Positions 1 to 7,787 of a stretch of DNA of 10,598 nt are shown here, one piece after another (within the stretch, counting starts at the first letter, position 1; every line of letters starts with the position of its first letter). Origin of the DNA: Rhodospirillaceae bacterium (GTDB taxonomy: Bacteria; Pseudomonadota; Alphaproteobacteria; Rhodospirillales; Magnetovibrionaceae); contig JAOULV010000027.1 of the NCBI GenBank assembly GCA_029881835.1, positions 1 to 10,598 of the forward strand. The letters run 5' to 3'. The notes below the pieces were generated by a model. It made no database searches. It was not told the origin of the DNA and saw nothing but the letters and a program-made list of their open reading frames with translations. Position numbers and translations under genes: made by a program.

Positions 1-1
1 C

Positions 2-148
2 CTTAAGGTGGTGCGGGCCATGGCCCATGAAATTATTGTAATGAAAAACGGTGTGGTGGTAGAGCGTGGCAGTGCCGAAAACGTAATCGCCAATCCACGC
101 GAAGATTACACCAAAACCCTGATGCGTGCCGCGTTTGAAATTATATAG
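2..148 (+). CDS. yejF: C-terminal end of an oligopeptide / microcin C-type ABC transporter ATP-binding protein (YejF-like), partial
   Basis: Only the last 48 codons lie in the window, read in frame from base 2 to a TAG stop at 146-148; the rest is upstream. The visible stretch begins LKVVRAMAHEIIVMKNG and continues VVVERGSAENVIANP. This is the region just after the H-loop of an ABC ATPase (the 'SHDL-xVVRAL-H-xIVL-G-VVE-G' pattern), followed by the usual helix in which a Pro and a Tyr-Thr pair precede the C-terminus (PREDYTKTLM). In the dipeptide/oligopeptide importer family, and especially in the duplicated-ATPase protein YejF, this tail ends the second nucleotide-binding domain. The protein would sit on the cytoplasmic face of the inner membrane and energise peptide import. 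Walker A and B and the signature motif cannot be seen, so the family is well supported but the exact subtype is inferred. ghrA follows after 15 bases, suggesting co-transcription. Confidence 0.8.
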   Translation, partial: LKVVRAMAHEIIVMKNGVVVERGSAENVIANPREDYTKTLMRAAFEII

Positions 149-163
149 AATTAAAAAAATCAT

Positions 164-1099
164 ATGAAAATACTTTACATATCAAAATACGACCCAACCC
201 CATGGCAGCGCAAAATTGAAAAAATTCTGCCCGAAGCCGATTTTTTATTATGGCCCGATGAAGCGCCTGATAATTTGGGAGAAATTGATTATGTTTTAAC
301 CTGGAAGCCCGAACCCGGCGTGTTGGCGTTATTTCCCAACTTAAAAGCAATATTCAACATGGGTGCCGGGGTTGATGCGCTTTTGCAGGATAAATCCCTG
401 CCGCAAAATGTTCCTATTGTGCGCTTGGTTGACCCGCTTTTGACATCGGGCATGGTTGAATACGTGGTTCATTGGGTTTTGCATTTTCATCGCCAATTTC
501 ATATTTACGGTGCAATGCAAAAAAAGCGTGAATGGAAAGAATTCCCCCCGCCCTTTACCGCCAAGCGGGCTATTGGTTTTTTAGGCATAGGTGAATTGGG
601 TTATGCCAGCGCACAGGCGTTGCAAAATCTTGGTTTCAAAAATATCGCCGGTTGGTCAAGAAATAAAAAGCAATTGCCCGGAATCGAAAGCTTTTCGGGT
701 TTGGGTGAATTGGAAACATTTTTAAACCGCACGGAAATACTTATTACCTTGTTGCCATTAACCAACGAGACCGAAAAAATCATAAACGCAAAAACTATTT
801 CGTTGTTACCAACGGGTGCTTGCATAATTAACCCCGGACGGGGCGGGTTAGTTAATGATGATGACCTGATTGCGGCCCTAAAAGGCGGAAAAATTGCCTC
901 GGCAGCGCTGGACGTTTTTTCCCCCGAACCGCTGGACGAACAAAGCCCCTATTGGGAAATGGAAAACGTATTTGTGACCCCGCATATCGCTAGCCTGACC
1001 GTGGCCGGCTCTGCCGCCAGCGTCACCGCCGAAATGATAAAAAAAATCGAAGCGGGCGGTGAACCTGAAAATACGGTAGATCTTTCAAGCGGCTATTAG
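164..1099 (+). CDS. ghrA: Glyoxylate/hydroxypyruvate reductase A (D-2-hydroxyacid dehydrogenase family)
   Basis: Predicted NAD(P)H-dependent cytoplasmic enzyme that reduces glyoxylate to glycolate and hydroxypyruvate to glycerate. The 311-residue product matches the usual GhrA length (about 312). The N-terminal part (about 1-100) and C-terminal end form the substrate domain, with the conserved NMGAGVD loop at 65-71. The Rossmann dinucleotide fold carries GIGELG at 141-146 in the GxGxxG pattern. The three catalytic residues of the family are present: Arg226 in NPGRG, Glu255 in FSPEPL and His274 in TPHIAS. The fairly short protein, the WxxPxPG motif near 47-52 and the NMGAGVD loop favour GhrA over SerA or formate dehydrogenase. 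The ATG at 164 has no good Shine-Dalgarno sequence; with only 15 bases after the transporter gene's stop, translation may depend on coupling or on an A-rich leader. Transcription is convergent with the 1122-1982 gene. Confidence 0.92.
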   Translation: MKILYISKYDPTPWQRKIEKILPEADFLLWPDEAPDNLGEIDYVLTWKPEPGVLALFPNLKAIFNMGAGVDALLQDKSLPQNVPIVRLVDPLLTSGMVEYVVHWVLHFHRQFHIYGAMQKKREWKEFPPPFTAKRAIGFLGIGELGYASAQALQNLGFKNIAGWSRNKKQLPGIESFSGLGELETFLNRTEILITLLPLTNETEKIINAKTISLLPTGACIINPGRGGLVNDDDLIAALKGGKIASAALDVFSPEPLDEQSPYWEMENVFVTPHIASLTVAGSAASVTAEMIKKIEAGGEPENTVDLSSGY

Positions 1100-1117
1100 A
1101 TAGCCATAGTCTTTTTT
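1091..1117 (+). terminator. Candidate intrinsic terminator of ghrA with the stop codon in its loop
   Basis: GGCTAT (1091-1096) and ATAGCC (1100-1105) form a perfect 6-base stem whose 3-base loop is the ghrA TAG stop codon. Six T residues follow at 1112-1117, but with a 6-base gap after the stem. The gap and the short stem make it a weak terminator. It lies in the 22-base convergent gap between ghrA and the minus-strand gene, where a terminator is expected. Confidence 0.4.
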
Positions 1118-1121
1118 GGTG

Positions 1122-1982
1122 TTATTTCCCCATCCGGTGCTTGGACAGGTTTTGTGAAATTTCATCCAGTACTTGGGATGTGCGCGGGCCATATAAAAAA
1201 TCCATCATCGCCCCATCGCGCTGTGAGCGCGCGGTTAACATTAAATCATTTAATAATGAGTTCATTATCAGATGAAATTCATTTTTGCCCAGCGGCTGTG
1301 CCGACGGGTTTGATTGGTTAACATCATCCATAAACTGATAATGCGCGGTATCAAATTTGCGAAACGATTGAGCAAAACGCACCAATACATTGTTAAGAAA
1401 GTTTTTATGATGGATATTAGCATTAACATTATTGATAATTACATTATCGCCAATGCCAGAAACCATTAGTATTCTTTCCGCCTGTTCATTTAACAGCTCA
1501 TAAACATCGGGCGTAAATAATCGCCTGAAATAATAATCAATCCCGACTGAAAATTTGCGCTCTATGGGATTGGGGTTGTGTTTTTTATCAAATGCGTGCG
1601 AAAGCTTACATGAAATAAGCCTTAGTAGATGCATTTTGCGTTTATCATTATCGCTACGTGGTTCGGGTGCTGGGGGTTGCGAAATTTCAATTTCGGGCGC
1701 ATCGCCTTCGTCGTTTATTTCACGACAGGTTTTGCATATTACCCCAAGGGTTTCCTTGGCAGAAACAATGCTTTCTTCGGCGATGTTTTTGTCAATGTGT
1801 TGTTTGTTTTCAAGAACGAACTCGAACAGCTCACTAACAATGCTATGGACCCGTGATGGGCCGTCATCATCACGTGGTGATTTTTCAAAATTGTTCAAAG
1901 CTAAGGCGCCCCCGCCACAGTGTTTAAATTTTATCTTAAATGCGGGCCCATTTTGCCACAGGTTTTGGCCACTAACAACCAC
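1122..1982 (-). CDS. Hypothetical protein, no recognised family; downstream of uppP
   Basis: I do not recognise this 286-residue protein. It looks soluble: no signal peptide, no membrane segment, many charged residues. A first block (about 40-90) is helical in character and contains a CxxC pair (Cys83, Cys86); a proline- and acid-rich linker (about 90-115, with PPAPEP) follows; a second block (about 116-286) has conserved-looking segments such as IDYYFRRLFTPDVYELL (148-164), an Asn-rich stretch near 180-198, and a C-terminal part that looks amphipathic. The reading frame is open without ATG from the uppP stop; the first usable start is GTG at 1982-1980, with no clear Shine-Dalgarno sequence, so translation may be coupled to uppP, whose TAA lies 18 bases upstream in the same frame. 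The opposite strand also holds a 147-codon open frame, but the minus frame is longer, has a natural operon position and a normal composition. Function unknown; the gene itself is likely real. Confidence 0.7.
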   Translation of the reverse strand: MVVSGQNLWQNGPAFKIKFKHCGGGALALNNFEKSPRDDDGPSRVHSIVSELFEFVLENKQHIDKNIAEESIVSAKETLGVICKTCREINDEGDAPEIEISQPPAPEPRSDNDKRKMHLLRLISCKLSHAFDKKHNPNPIERKFSVGIDYYFRRLFTPDVYELLNEQAERILMVSGIGDNVIINNVNANIHHKNFLNNVLVRFAQSFRKFDTAHYQFMDDVNQSNPSAQPLGKNEFHLIMNSLLNDLMLTARSQRDGAMMDFLYGPRTSQVLDEISQNLSKHRMGK

Positions 1983-2000
1983 AACAATATTTTGGTAATT

Positions 2001-2813
2001 TTAACCAATATAGCCGTAGGCAATGCCAAGCAAAAGCGTACCTAATAATGCGCGGTATATTACAAACGGGGTAAAGGTGGCTTTTCGCAGCCATGCCATC
2101 ATCAGGAAAATAGCGGCCAAGGCAGAAATAAACGCGAGCGCGGCAGCGATAAGGGCGCTTGATGCTGTGCTGGCATCGCCAATTTTATAAAGCTCGTATC
2201 CTTTTAATGTGCCCGCAGCAATAATTGTCGGTATTGACATCAACATCGAAAACCGCGCGGCGTCTGTTCTTTCCATTCCCAACAGCCTGCCTGCAGTCAT
2301 GGTAATGCCGGAACGAGATGTGCCGGGAATTAATGCCAGCATTTGTGATATGCCGATTGCGATCACATCAAAAAATTTTAAATGTTCAATGCGTTTTAAG
2401 GTAAGGCCAAATTTATCGGTAAACCAAAGCAATAAACCAAAACCAAGGGTTGCCCAGCCAATTACCAAAATTGAGCGAATGCCGTCTGGGAATATTTTGT
2501 TGACCACAAAACCCGCAATCACCACCGGTATTGTGGCAACCGCTAAATAAACCGCTAGCCGCGCACCATTGTCGTAACCACGCCCCTTGGCCATGCGCCA
2601 CAGGCCATTAACCATGTCGTAAATATCGCCCCTAAAATAAACCATCACCGCGCCCAAGGTGCCAACATGAACGCCAACGTCTATCATCAGGCCCTGGTCT
2701 TTCCAGCCCAAAGCCCAGGGCACCAAAACCAAGTGCCCGGATGAGCTAATGGGCAAAAATTCGGTTATGCCCTGAACCAGCGCAAGTATGGCAATATGCA
2801 AAAGTGGCAACAT
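2001..2813 (-). CDS. uppP: Undecaprenyl-diphosphate phosphatase (UppP/BacA family)
   Basis: Integral inner-membrane enzyme that dephosphorylates undecaprenyl diphosphate to undecaprenyl phosphate, recycling the lipid carrier for peptidoglycan and other envelope polymers; in other bacteria it is linked to bacitracin resistance. The 270-residue length is typical. The first signature is QGITEFLPISSSGHL at 14-28, including the (E/Q)xxxE acidic motif (Gln14, Glu18), the Ser-rich loop and His27. The second is PGTSRSG at 163-169 with the catalytic-site Arg167. The rest alternates hydrophobic segments and short polar loops, in keeping with a multi-pass protein. The ATG at 2813-2811 is preceded by GGGGG (2822-2818) with a 4-base gap, a strong though close ribosome site. 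The gene is divergent from gltB and probably leads a two-gene transcript with the 1122-1982 gene. Confidence 0.96.
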   Translation of the reverse strand: MLPLLHIAILALVQGITEFLPISSSGHLVLVPWALGWKDQGLMIDVGVHVGTLGAVMVYFRGDIYDMVNGLWRMAKGRGYDNGARLAVYLAVATIPVVIAGFVVNKIFPDGIRSILVIGWATLGFGLLLWFTDKFGLTLKRIEHLKFFDVIAIGISQMLALIPGTSRSGITMTAGRLLGMERTDAARFSMLMSIPTIIAAGTLKGYELYKIGDASTASSALIAAALAFISALAAIFLMMAWLRKATFTPFVIYRALLGTLLLGIAYGYIG

Positions 2814-2839
2814 TTTACCCCCAGTTTTTTTGCCCCCAA

Positions 2840-2854
2840 GCCAGCCTGGCTGGC
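2840..2854. repeat. Inverted repeat in the uppP leader
   Basis: GCCAGCC (2840-2846), one T, then GGCTGGC (2848-2854) form a perfect 7-base palindrome, or a hairpin GCCAG-CCTGG-CTGGC. It lies 27 bases upstream of the uppP ATG, before the ribosome site. On the minus strand it is followed by a G-run and seven A, so it is not a terminator for either direction. It could be a leader hairpin or an operator. Confidence 0.4.
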
Positions 2855-2938
2855 CAAGGTCATGAAACTTTATCCCACAGATTTAGTGCTCGCAAATGAC
2901 GGGAATCACAAGGATTTTAATGGGTTGGCGGGGGCTTA

Positions 2939-2967
2939 ATTAAAAAAAGGACAGGGATATTGTCCAA
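2939..2967 (-). promoter_or_regulatory. Candidate sigma-70-type promoter for uppP
   Basis: On the minus strand, TTGGAC (2967-2962) is followed by a 17-base spacer and TTTAAT (2944-2939), which matches the TATAAT consensus in five of six places. The -35 is poor (three of six). It would give a uppP leader of roughly 120 bases. Called from pattern only. Confidence 0.25.
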
Positions 2968-2988
2968 ATAGTACCGAATCGGTACTTT
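2960..2988 (+). promoter_or_regulatory. Candidate promoter for gltBD, overlapping the uppP -35
   Basis: TTGTCC (2960-2965), a 17-base spacer, then TACTTT (2983-2988). The -35 matches four of six consensus bases and the -10 three of six. Its spacer and -10 contain the 17-base palindrome at 2970-2986, and its -35 overlaps the minus-strand -35 at 2962-2967. Weak by sequence alone. Confidence 0.2.
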
Positions 2989-2991
2989 TTT
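2970..2991 (+). promoter_or_regulatory. 17-base palindrome followed by a T-tract: operator or small terminator/attenuator
   Basis: AGTACCGAATCGGTACT is a perfect inverted repeat (8-base arms around one A, or a 7-base stem with a 3-base loop), running into a T-tract at 2986-2991. A compact palindrome with TACCG/CGGTA half-sites between two divergent genes is what many dimeric repressors bind (TetR-like sites often look like this). The T-tract also allows a rho-independent terminator reading right, that is, attenuation before gltB. The sequence cannot decide between the two. Confidence 0.45.
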
Positions 2992-3057
2992 CCCAGAATT
3001 CTGCGGCTTTTCTTTTGATTTTACTTCGGCTAATGTCGCCATCCCCGTGTAAATGCC

Positions 3058-3087
3058 GCCAGCTTAAAAGAAGCGGCCAGCTTAAAA
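3058..3087. repeat. Two direct repeats with an 18-base period in the gltB leader
   Basis: GCCAGCTTAAAA occurs at 3058-3069 and again at 3076-3087, separated by 6 bases, so the copies start 18 bases apart. They end 45 bases before the gltB ATG. They could be direct-repeat regulator half-sites or a small tandem duplication. Confidence 0.5.
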
Positions 3088-3116
3088 ATTTATGCCGTAC
3101 ACACCGGCAATATTTT

Positions 3117-3123
3117 GAGGAAG
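3117..3123 (+). promoter_or_regulatory. gltB ribosome-binding site, which decides the start
   Basis: GAGGAAG lies 9 bases before the ATG at 3133. An in-frame TTG at 3115 overlaps this site and would have no ribosome site of its own, so the ATG is preferred. Confidence 0.75.
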
Positions 3124-3132
3124 ACCCTAACC

Positions 3133-6100
3133 ATGACCATAGCTTGTGGATTACCCCCCCGTCAGGGCCTGTACAACCCGGAAAACGAGCACGACAACTG
3201 CGGTGTCGGCTTTATCTGCAATATCAAAAATAAGCAGAGCCACGACATAATCAAAAAGGGTTTGCAGATTCTGGTTAACCTTGATCACCGTGGTGCGGTT
3301 GGTGCCGACCCGTTGGCGGGTGACGGTGCGGGCATAATAATTCAAATCCCGCATAAGCTGTTGGCTGAAGAATGTTCAAAATTGGGCTTTGATTTGCCCG
3401 AACCGGGTGATTATGCGGTCGGGCAGGTTTTCTTGCCGCAAGATAACGCGGCACGGGCCAGATGCGAAAAAGCGTTTGAAACAGTAATTGAACGCGAAGG
3501 CCAGGTGCTATTGGGCTGGCGCGATGTTCCGGTTGATAATTCATGTTTGGGCGAAAGCGTAAAAGCAGACGAACCAGTGGTTAGGCAGATTTTTATTGGC
3601 CGGGGCGAAGGCACGCCCTTGCGCGGTGCGTTTGAACGCAAGCTATTCGTTATTCGTAAACAGGCCCATCACGCAATTTGGGACGAAACCCCCGAAGACG
3701 ACCACGCCAATTTTTATACTTGTTCGCTTTCAACCCACACCATTGTTTACAAAGGCATGGTGCTGTCGGGTAATTTGGCGGTTTATTATAAAGACCTTGC
3801 CGATGAGCGCGCCCAATCGGCACTGGCGTTGGCGCATCAGCGTTTTTCCACCAACACTTTCCCCAGTTGGGAATTAGCACAACCGTTTCGCTATCTTTGC
3901 CATAACGGTGAAATCAACACTGTTCGCGGTAACATCAACTGGATGGCGGCACGCAAAAATTCTATGCGCTCAGAAGTGCTGGGCAAGGATCTGGACAAAC
4001 TATGGCCGCTAATCGGTGATGGTGCATCCGATAGCGCAACCTTTGACAATGCTTTGGAATTATTAGTAGCGGGCGGTTATTCATTGGCCCACGCCATGAT
4101 GATGATGATCCCCGAAGCATGGGATAACAACCCGTTGATGGATCCAAAGCGCCGTGCGTTTTACGAATACCACGCCGCCCTGATGGAACCGTGGGATGGC
4201 CCGGCGGCGGTTTGCTTTACCGATGGGCGACAAATTGGTGCGACCCTTGATCGCAACGGTTTGCGCCCGGCACGTTACATCGTAACCGATGACGACCACG
4301 TTATTATGGGATCTGAGGTCGGCGTGTTGGATATTCCCGAAAGTAAAATTATAAAAAAATGGCGCCTGCAGCCGGGCAAGATGTTCATGATTGACCTTGA
4401 GCAAGGGCGCATCATTGACGATGAAGAATTGAAAAATTCGCTTTCCGATTCCAAGCCATACCAAAAATGGCTCGACGCTACACAAATACGTGTTTCCGAA
4501 TTGCCTGATGACGTGGCGCCCATGTCGCCCGATCACGAAACCATTTTGGATATGCAACAAGCGTTTGGTTATACCCAAGAAGACACCAAACATTTCATTT
4601 TGCCGATGGCCACCACCGGGCAAGACCCAATTGGTTCAATGGGGCGCGACACCCCGATTGCGGTACTGTCTGATAAGCCAAAGATGCTTTATGATTATTT
4701 CAAGCAGAACTTCGCCCAAGTAACCAATCCGCCGATTGATCCTATTCGTGAAGAACTGGTAATGAGTCTGGTAAGCCTTATCGGGCCACGGCCAAACTTA
4801 CTTGACCCTGATCATGCCGGTGGACAAAAACGTCTTGAAGTTCGCCAGCCGGTTCTTACCAACCTTGAGCTGGAAAAAATTCGCCACATCGAAAACCACG
4901 TCGATAACGCGTTTAGAACATATACGCTCGATATCACCTACCGGGCTGAAAATGGCGCCGCCGGAATGGAAGCGGCACTAGAAAAACTATTCGCCAAGGC
5001 CGAACAGGTGGTGAATGAGGGCCACAATATAATTATTCTTTCAGACCGCGGGGTTGATGGCGAACATGTGGCTATTCCGGCGCTGTTGGCAACCGCAGGC
5101 GTGCACCACCACCTTATTCGCGCGGGCCTTCGCACCGATGTGGGCTTGGTGGTTGAAACCGGCGAAGCCCGCCGGGTTCATGATTTCTGCTTGCTTGCAG
5201 GTTATGGTGCCGAAGCATTTAACCCATATTTGGCACTTGAAACCATTGCCGACCTTGAAGGTGAACTTGATGGGCTTTCGCTTGACGAAGCCCAAGCGCG
5301 ATACATCAAGGGCGTGTCCAAAGGAATGTTAAAAGTATTTTCCAAAATGGGCATTTCAACTTTCCAATCATATTGCGGCGCGCAAATTTTTGATGCGGTC
5401 GGCCTTAATGATGATTTCATCGCAAGGTTCTTCACCAAAACCGCCTCACAAATTGGCGGCATCGGCCTTGATGAGGTGGCAAGCGAAACCATTAAACGCC
5501 ACAGCGATGCATTTGGCACCAACCCGCTTTTGCAAAAGCATCTTGAGGTCGGTGGTGAATTGGCCTGGCGTCACCGCGGTGAAACCCACGCATGGACACC
5601 CGAAACCATTGCATCATTACAGCACGCCGTGCGCAAAGGTGACCGTGATGAATATCGCCGTTATGAAGCGGCAATGAACAGGCATGATAAAAAAGCCATG
5701 TACCTGCGCGGTCTGTTTGAACTTAAAGGCACCGGCAAGCCCGTTGCATTGGACGAAGTCGAATCGGTTGATAAAATCTGTAAACGCTTTGCCACCGGCG
5801 CCATGAGCTTTGGTTCAATTTCGTGGGAAGCGCACACTAACTTGGCCATCGCCATGAACCAGTTGGGCGGAAAATCCAACACCGGTGAAGGTGGCGAAGA
5901 GGCCGTGCGGTACGAGCCGGGTCCGGGTGGTGAAAACCTGCGCTCGGCCATTAAGCAAGTGGCATCGGGACGTTTCGGGGTAACGGCTGAATATCTGGTC
6001 AACGCAGATGACATCCAAATTAAAATGGCCCAAGGGGCAAAACCGGGTGAAGGCGGACAATTACCGGGGCACAAAGTAAATGAATGGATTGCCCGCGTGC

Positions 6101-7785
6101 GCCATTCAACCCCTGGTGTCGGGCTTATATCCCCGCCACCGCATCACGATATTTATTCGATCGAAGATTTGGCCCAGCTTATTCACGATCTTAAAAACAT
6201 AAACCCGAGTGCGCGTATTTCGGTCAAGCTGGTTTCCGAAGTCGGTGTCGGCACGGTTGCCGCTGGTGTTTCAAAAGCGCACGCCGACCATGTGACCATT
6301 TCCGGTTTTGATGGCGGCACCGGGGCAAGCCCGCTGACATCAACCATGCACGCCGGCTCTCCTTGGGAAATTGGCCTTGCCGAAACCCACCAAACATTGG
6401 TTATGAACCGTTTGCGCGGGCGCATTTGCGTACAGGTTGACGGCGGGCTTCGCACCGCACGCGACGTTGTGGTTGGTGCGCTTTTGGGTGCGGATGAATT
6501 TGGCTTTGCCACCGCCGCACTTATCGCGCAGGGATGTCTGATGATGCGCAAATGTCATTTGAACACTTGCCCGGTCGGGATTGCCACCCAAAATGAAAAG
6601 TTACGCAAACTGTTCCCCGGTGAACCGGCGCATGTTGTAAATTATTTTACCTTCCTGGCCGAAGAAATGCGCAAAATAATGGCCGAGCTTGGCTTTAGGA
6701 CGGTTGAAGAAATGATTGGCCGTTCCGATTGCATGGAAATGAAACCGGCCATCAGTCACTGGAAAGAACAAGGATTAGATTTCACCCGGCTTTTAACCAA
6801 ACCGGTAGCGGGCCCGGGAGTTGCGGTTTTCAATTCTGAAACCCAAGACCATGGCTTAGAAAAAGCCCTTGATAATGATTTTATCAAACAGGCACGCGCC
6901 ACCATTGATGGCGGCAAGCCGGTTCGCATTAATGCCAAATTCGTCAACGTCAACCGCACCATCGGCACCATGCTTTCGGGCGAGATTGCCAAAAAGTATG
7001 GTAAAGCGGGCATGAGCGATGACAGCATTTATATTGATGCCATCGGCACCGCCGGACAAAGCCTTGGCGCGTGGGCGTCACCGGGCATGACCATCGATCT
7101 TAAGGGTGATGCCAATGATTACGTCGGCAAAGGCTTGGCCGGCGGGCGGATAATTATTCGCCCGGCCGATGAAAGCCCGCTAAAAGCCGAAGACAACATT
7201 ATTGTCGGCAATACCTGTTTGTATGGGGCCACTTCCGGTGAAGCGTATTTCCGCGGTGTTGCGGGCGAGCGTTTTTGTGTTCGTAACTCGGGCGCGAGCG
7301 CGGTGGTCGAAGGGGTTGGCGATCATGGTTGTGAATACATGACCGGCGGCATTGTTGTGGTGTTGGGCGACACGGGGCGTAACTTCGCGGCCGGTATGTC
7401 GGGCGGCGTGGCTTATGTGTTTGATGCAAATGGCACGTTCGAAGCCCACTGCAATATGGCCCAAGTGGAATTAGAACCAATTGCCGCCGAAGAAGAAGCC
7501 ATGCAGGCGGCAGGACAAGGTGGCGACCTTGAAGCCCACGGCATGGTCGATATTAGCCATGACATGACGCGTTATGACGCCGAGCGCTTACGCGGGCTTA
7601 TTGAAAAGCATTACCACTATACCGCCAGCTCGCGAGCAAAAGAAATTTTGGATAACTGGGATGAAATGCGGGGTAAATTTGTAAAGGTCATGCCGGTTGA
7701 ATACCGTCGTGCGTTATTGGAAATGCAGGCAAAAACATCCGTCGCCGAACACGAAGGCGTCGTAACCTCGGTCGGGGGACAATAA
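3133..7785 (+). CDS. gltB: Glutamate synthase (NADPH) large subunit
   Basis: Large subunit of GOGAT: takes the amide nitrogen of glutamine and transfers it to 2-oxoglutarate, giving two glutamates. From the ATG the protein has 1550 residues, close to the family norm of about 1500. Domains in order: a short propeptide ending before the nucleophile Cys23 (HDNCGVGF); a class II glutamine amidotransferase domain to about 430, with LDHRGAVGADP near 50-60, QRFSTNTFP, HNGEINT at 257-263 and GDGASDS at 295-301; a central domain (about 480-780); the FMN/2-oxoglutarate domain (about 880-1200) with GAMSFGSIS around 889-897 and GGKSNTGEGGE at 912-922; 3Fe-4S cysteines 1135, 1141 and 1146 in CLMMRKCHLNTC; and the GxGxG beta-helix domain from about 1300 to 1430. 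All catalytic and cofactor residues that I can check are present. gltD follows after two bases. The protein is cytoplasmic and works as an alpha-beta complex with GltD. Confidence 0.98.
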   Translation: MTIACGLPPRQGLYNPENEHDNCGVGFICNIKNKQSHDIIKKGLQILVNLDHRGAVGADPLAGDGAGIIIQIPHKLLAEECSKLGFDLPEPGDYAVGQVFLPQDNAARARCEKAFETVIEREGQVLLGWRDVPVDNSCLGESVKADEPVVRQIFIGRGEGTPLRGAFERKLFVIRKQAHHAIWDETPEDDHANFYTCSLSTHTIVYKGMVLSGNLAVYYKDLADERAQSALALAHQRFSTNTFPSWELAQPFRYLCHNGEINTVRGNINWMAARKNSMRSEVLGKDLDKLWPLIGDGASDSATFDNALELLVAGGYSLAHAMMMMIPEAWDNNPLMDPKRRAFYEYHAALMEPWDGPAAVCFTDGRQIGATLDRNGLRPARYIVTDDDHVIMGSEVGVLDIPESKIIKKWRLQPGKMFMIDLEQGRIIDDEELKNSLSDSKPYQKWLDATQIRVSELPDDVAPMSPDHETILDMQQAFGYTQEDTKHFILPMATTGQDPIGSMGRDTPIAVLSDKPKMLYDYFKQNFAQVTNPPIDPIREELVMSLVSLIGPRPNLLDPDHAGGQKRLEVRQPVLTNLELEKIRHIENHVDNAFRTYTLDITYRAENGAAGMEAALEKLFAKAEQVVNEGHNIIILSDRGVDGEHVAIPALLATAGVHHHLIRAGLRTDVGLVVETGEARRVHDFCLLAGYGAEAFNPYLALETIADLEGELDGLSLDEAQARYIKGVSKGMLKVFSKMGISTFQSYCGAQIFDAVGLNDDFIARFFTKTASQIGGIGLDEVASETIKRHSDAFGTNPLLQKHLEVGGELAWRHRGETHAWTPETIASLQHAVRKGDRDEYRRYEAAMNRHDKKAMYLRGLFELKGTGKPVALDEVESVDKICKRFATGAMSFGSISWEAHTNLAIAMNQLGGKSNTGEGGEEAVRYEPGPGGENLRSAIKQVASGRFGVTAEYLVNADDIQIKMAQGAKPGEGGQLPGHKVNEWIARVRHSTPGVGLISPPPHHDIYSIEDLAQLIHDLKNINPSARISVKLVSEVGVGTVAAGVSKAHADHVTISGFDGGTGASPLTSTMHAGSPWEIGLAETHQTLVMNRLRGRICVQVDGGLRTARDVVVGALLGADEFGFATAALIAQGCLMMRKCHLNTCPVGIATQNEKLRKLFPGEPAHVVNYFTFLAEEMRKIMAELGFRTVEEMIGRSDCMEMKPAISHWKEQGLDFTRLLTKPVAGPGVAVFNSETQDHGLEKALDNDFIKQARATIDGGKPVRINAKFVNVNRTIGTMLSGEIAKKYGKAGMSDDSIYIDAIGTAGQSLGAWASPGMTIDLKGDANDYVGKGLAGGRIIIRPADESPLKAEDNIIVGNTCLYGATSGEAYFRGVAGERFCVRNSGASAVVEGVGDHGCEYMTGGIVVVLGDTGRNFAAGMSGGVAYVFDANGTFEAHCNMAQVELEPIAAEEEAMQAAGQGGDLEAHGMVDISHDMTRYDAERLRGLIEKHYHYTASSRAKEILDNWDEMRGKFVKVMPVEYRRALLEMQAKTSVAEHEGVVTSVGGQ

Positions 7786-7787
7786 AA

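Larger units (their letters stand above)
2814..3132. other. Divergent intergenic region between uppP and gltB
   Basis: No gene is supported in these 319 bases. From left to right they contain the uppP ribosome site (2818-2822), an inverted repeat (2840-2854), candidate overlapping divergent promoters (2939-2988), a 17-base palindrome (2970-2986), an 18-base-period direct repeat (3058-3087) and the gltB ribosome site (3117-3123). I found no sigma-54 type TGGC-N8-TGC element, which one might look for near nitrogen-assimilation genes. Confidence 0.8.

Noticed and set aside
1555..1998. 147-codon open frame on the plus strand opposite the 1122-1982 gene
   Set aside because: It lies wholly inside the longer minus-strand gene, is Ser/Leu/Cys-rich in the way antisense shadows are, and has no operon context.
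3115..3132. TTG start for gltB six codons upstream of the ATG
   Set aside because: It overlaps the GAGGAAG ribosome site that serves the ATG at 3133 and would have none itself.
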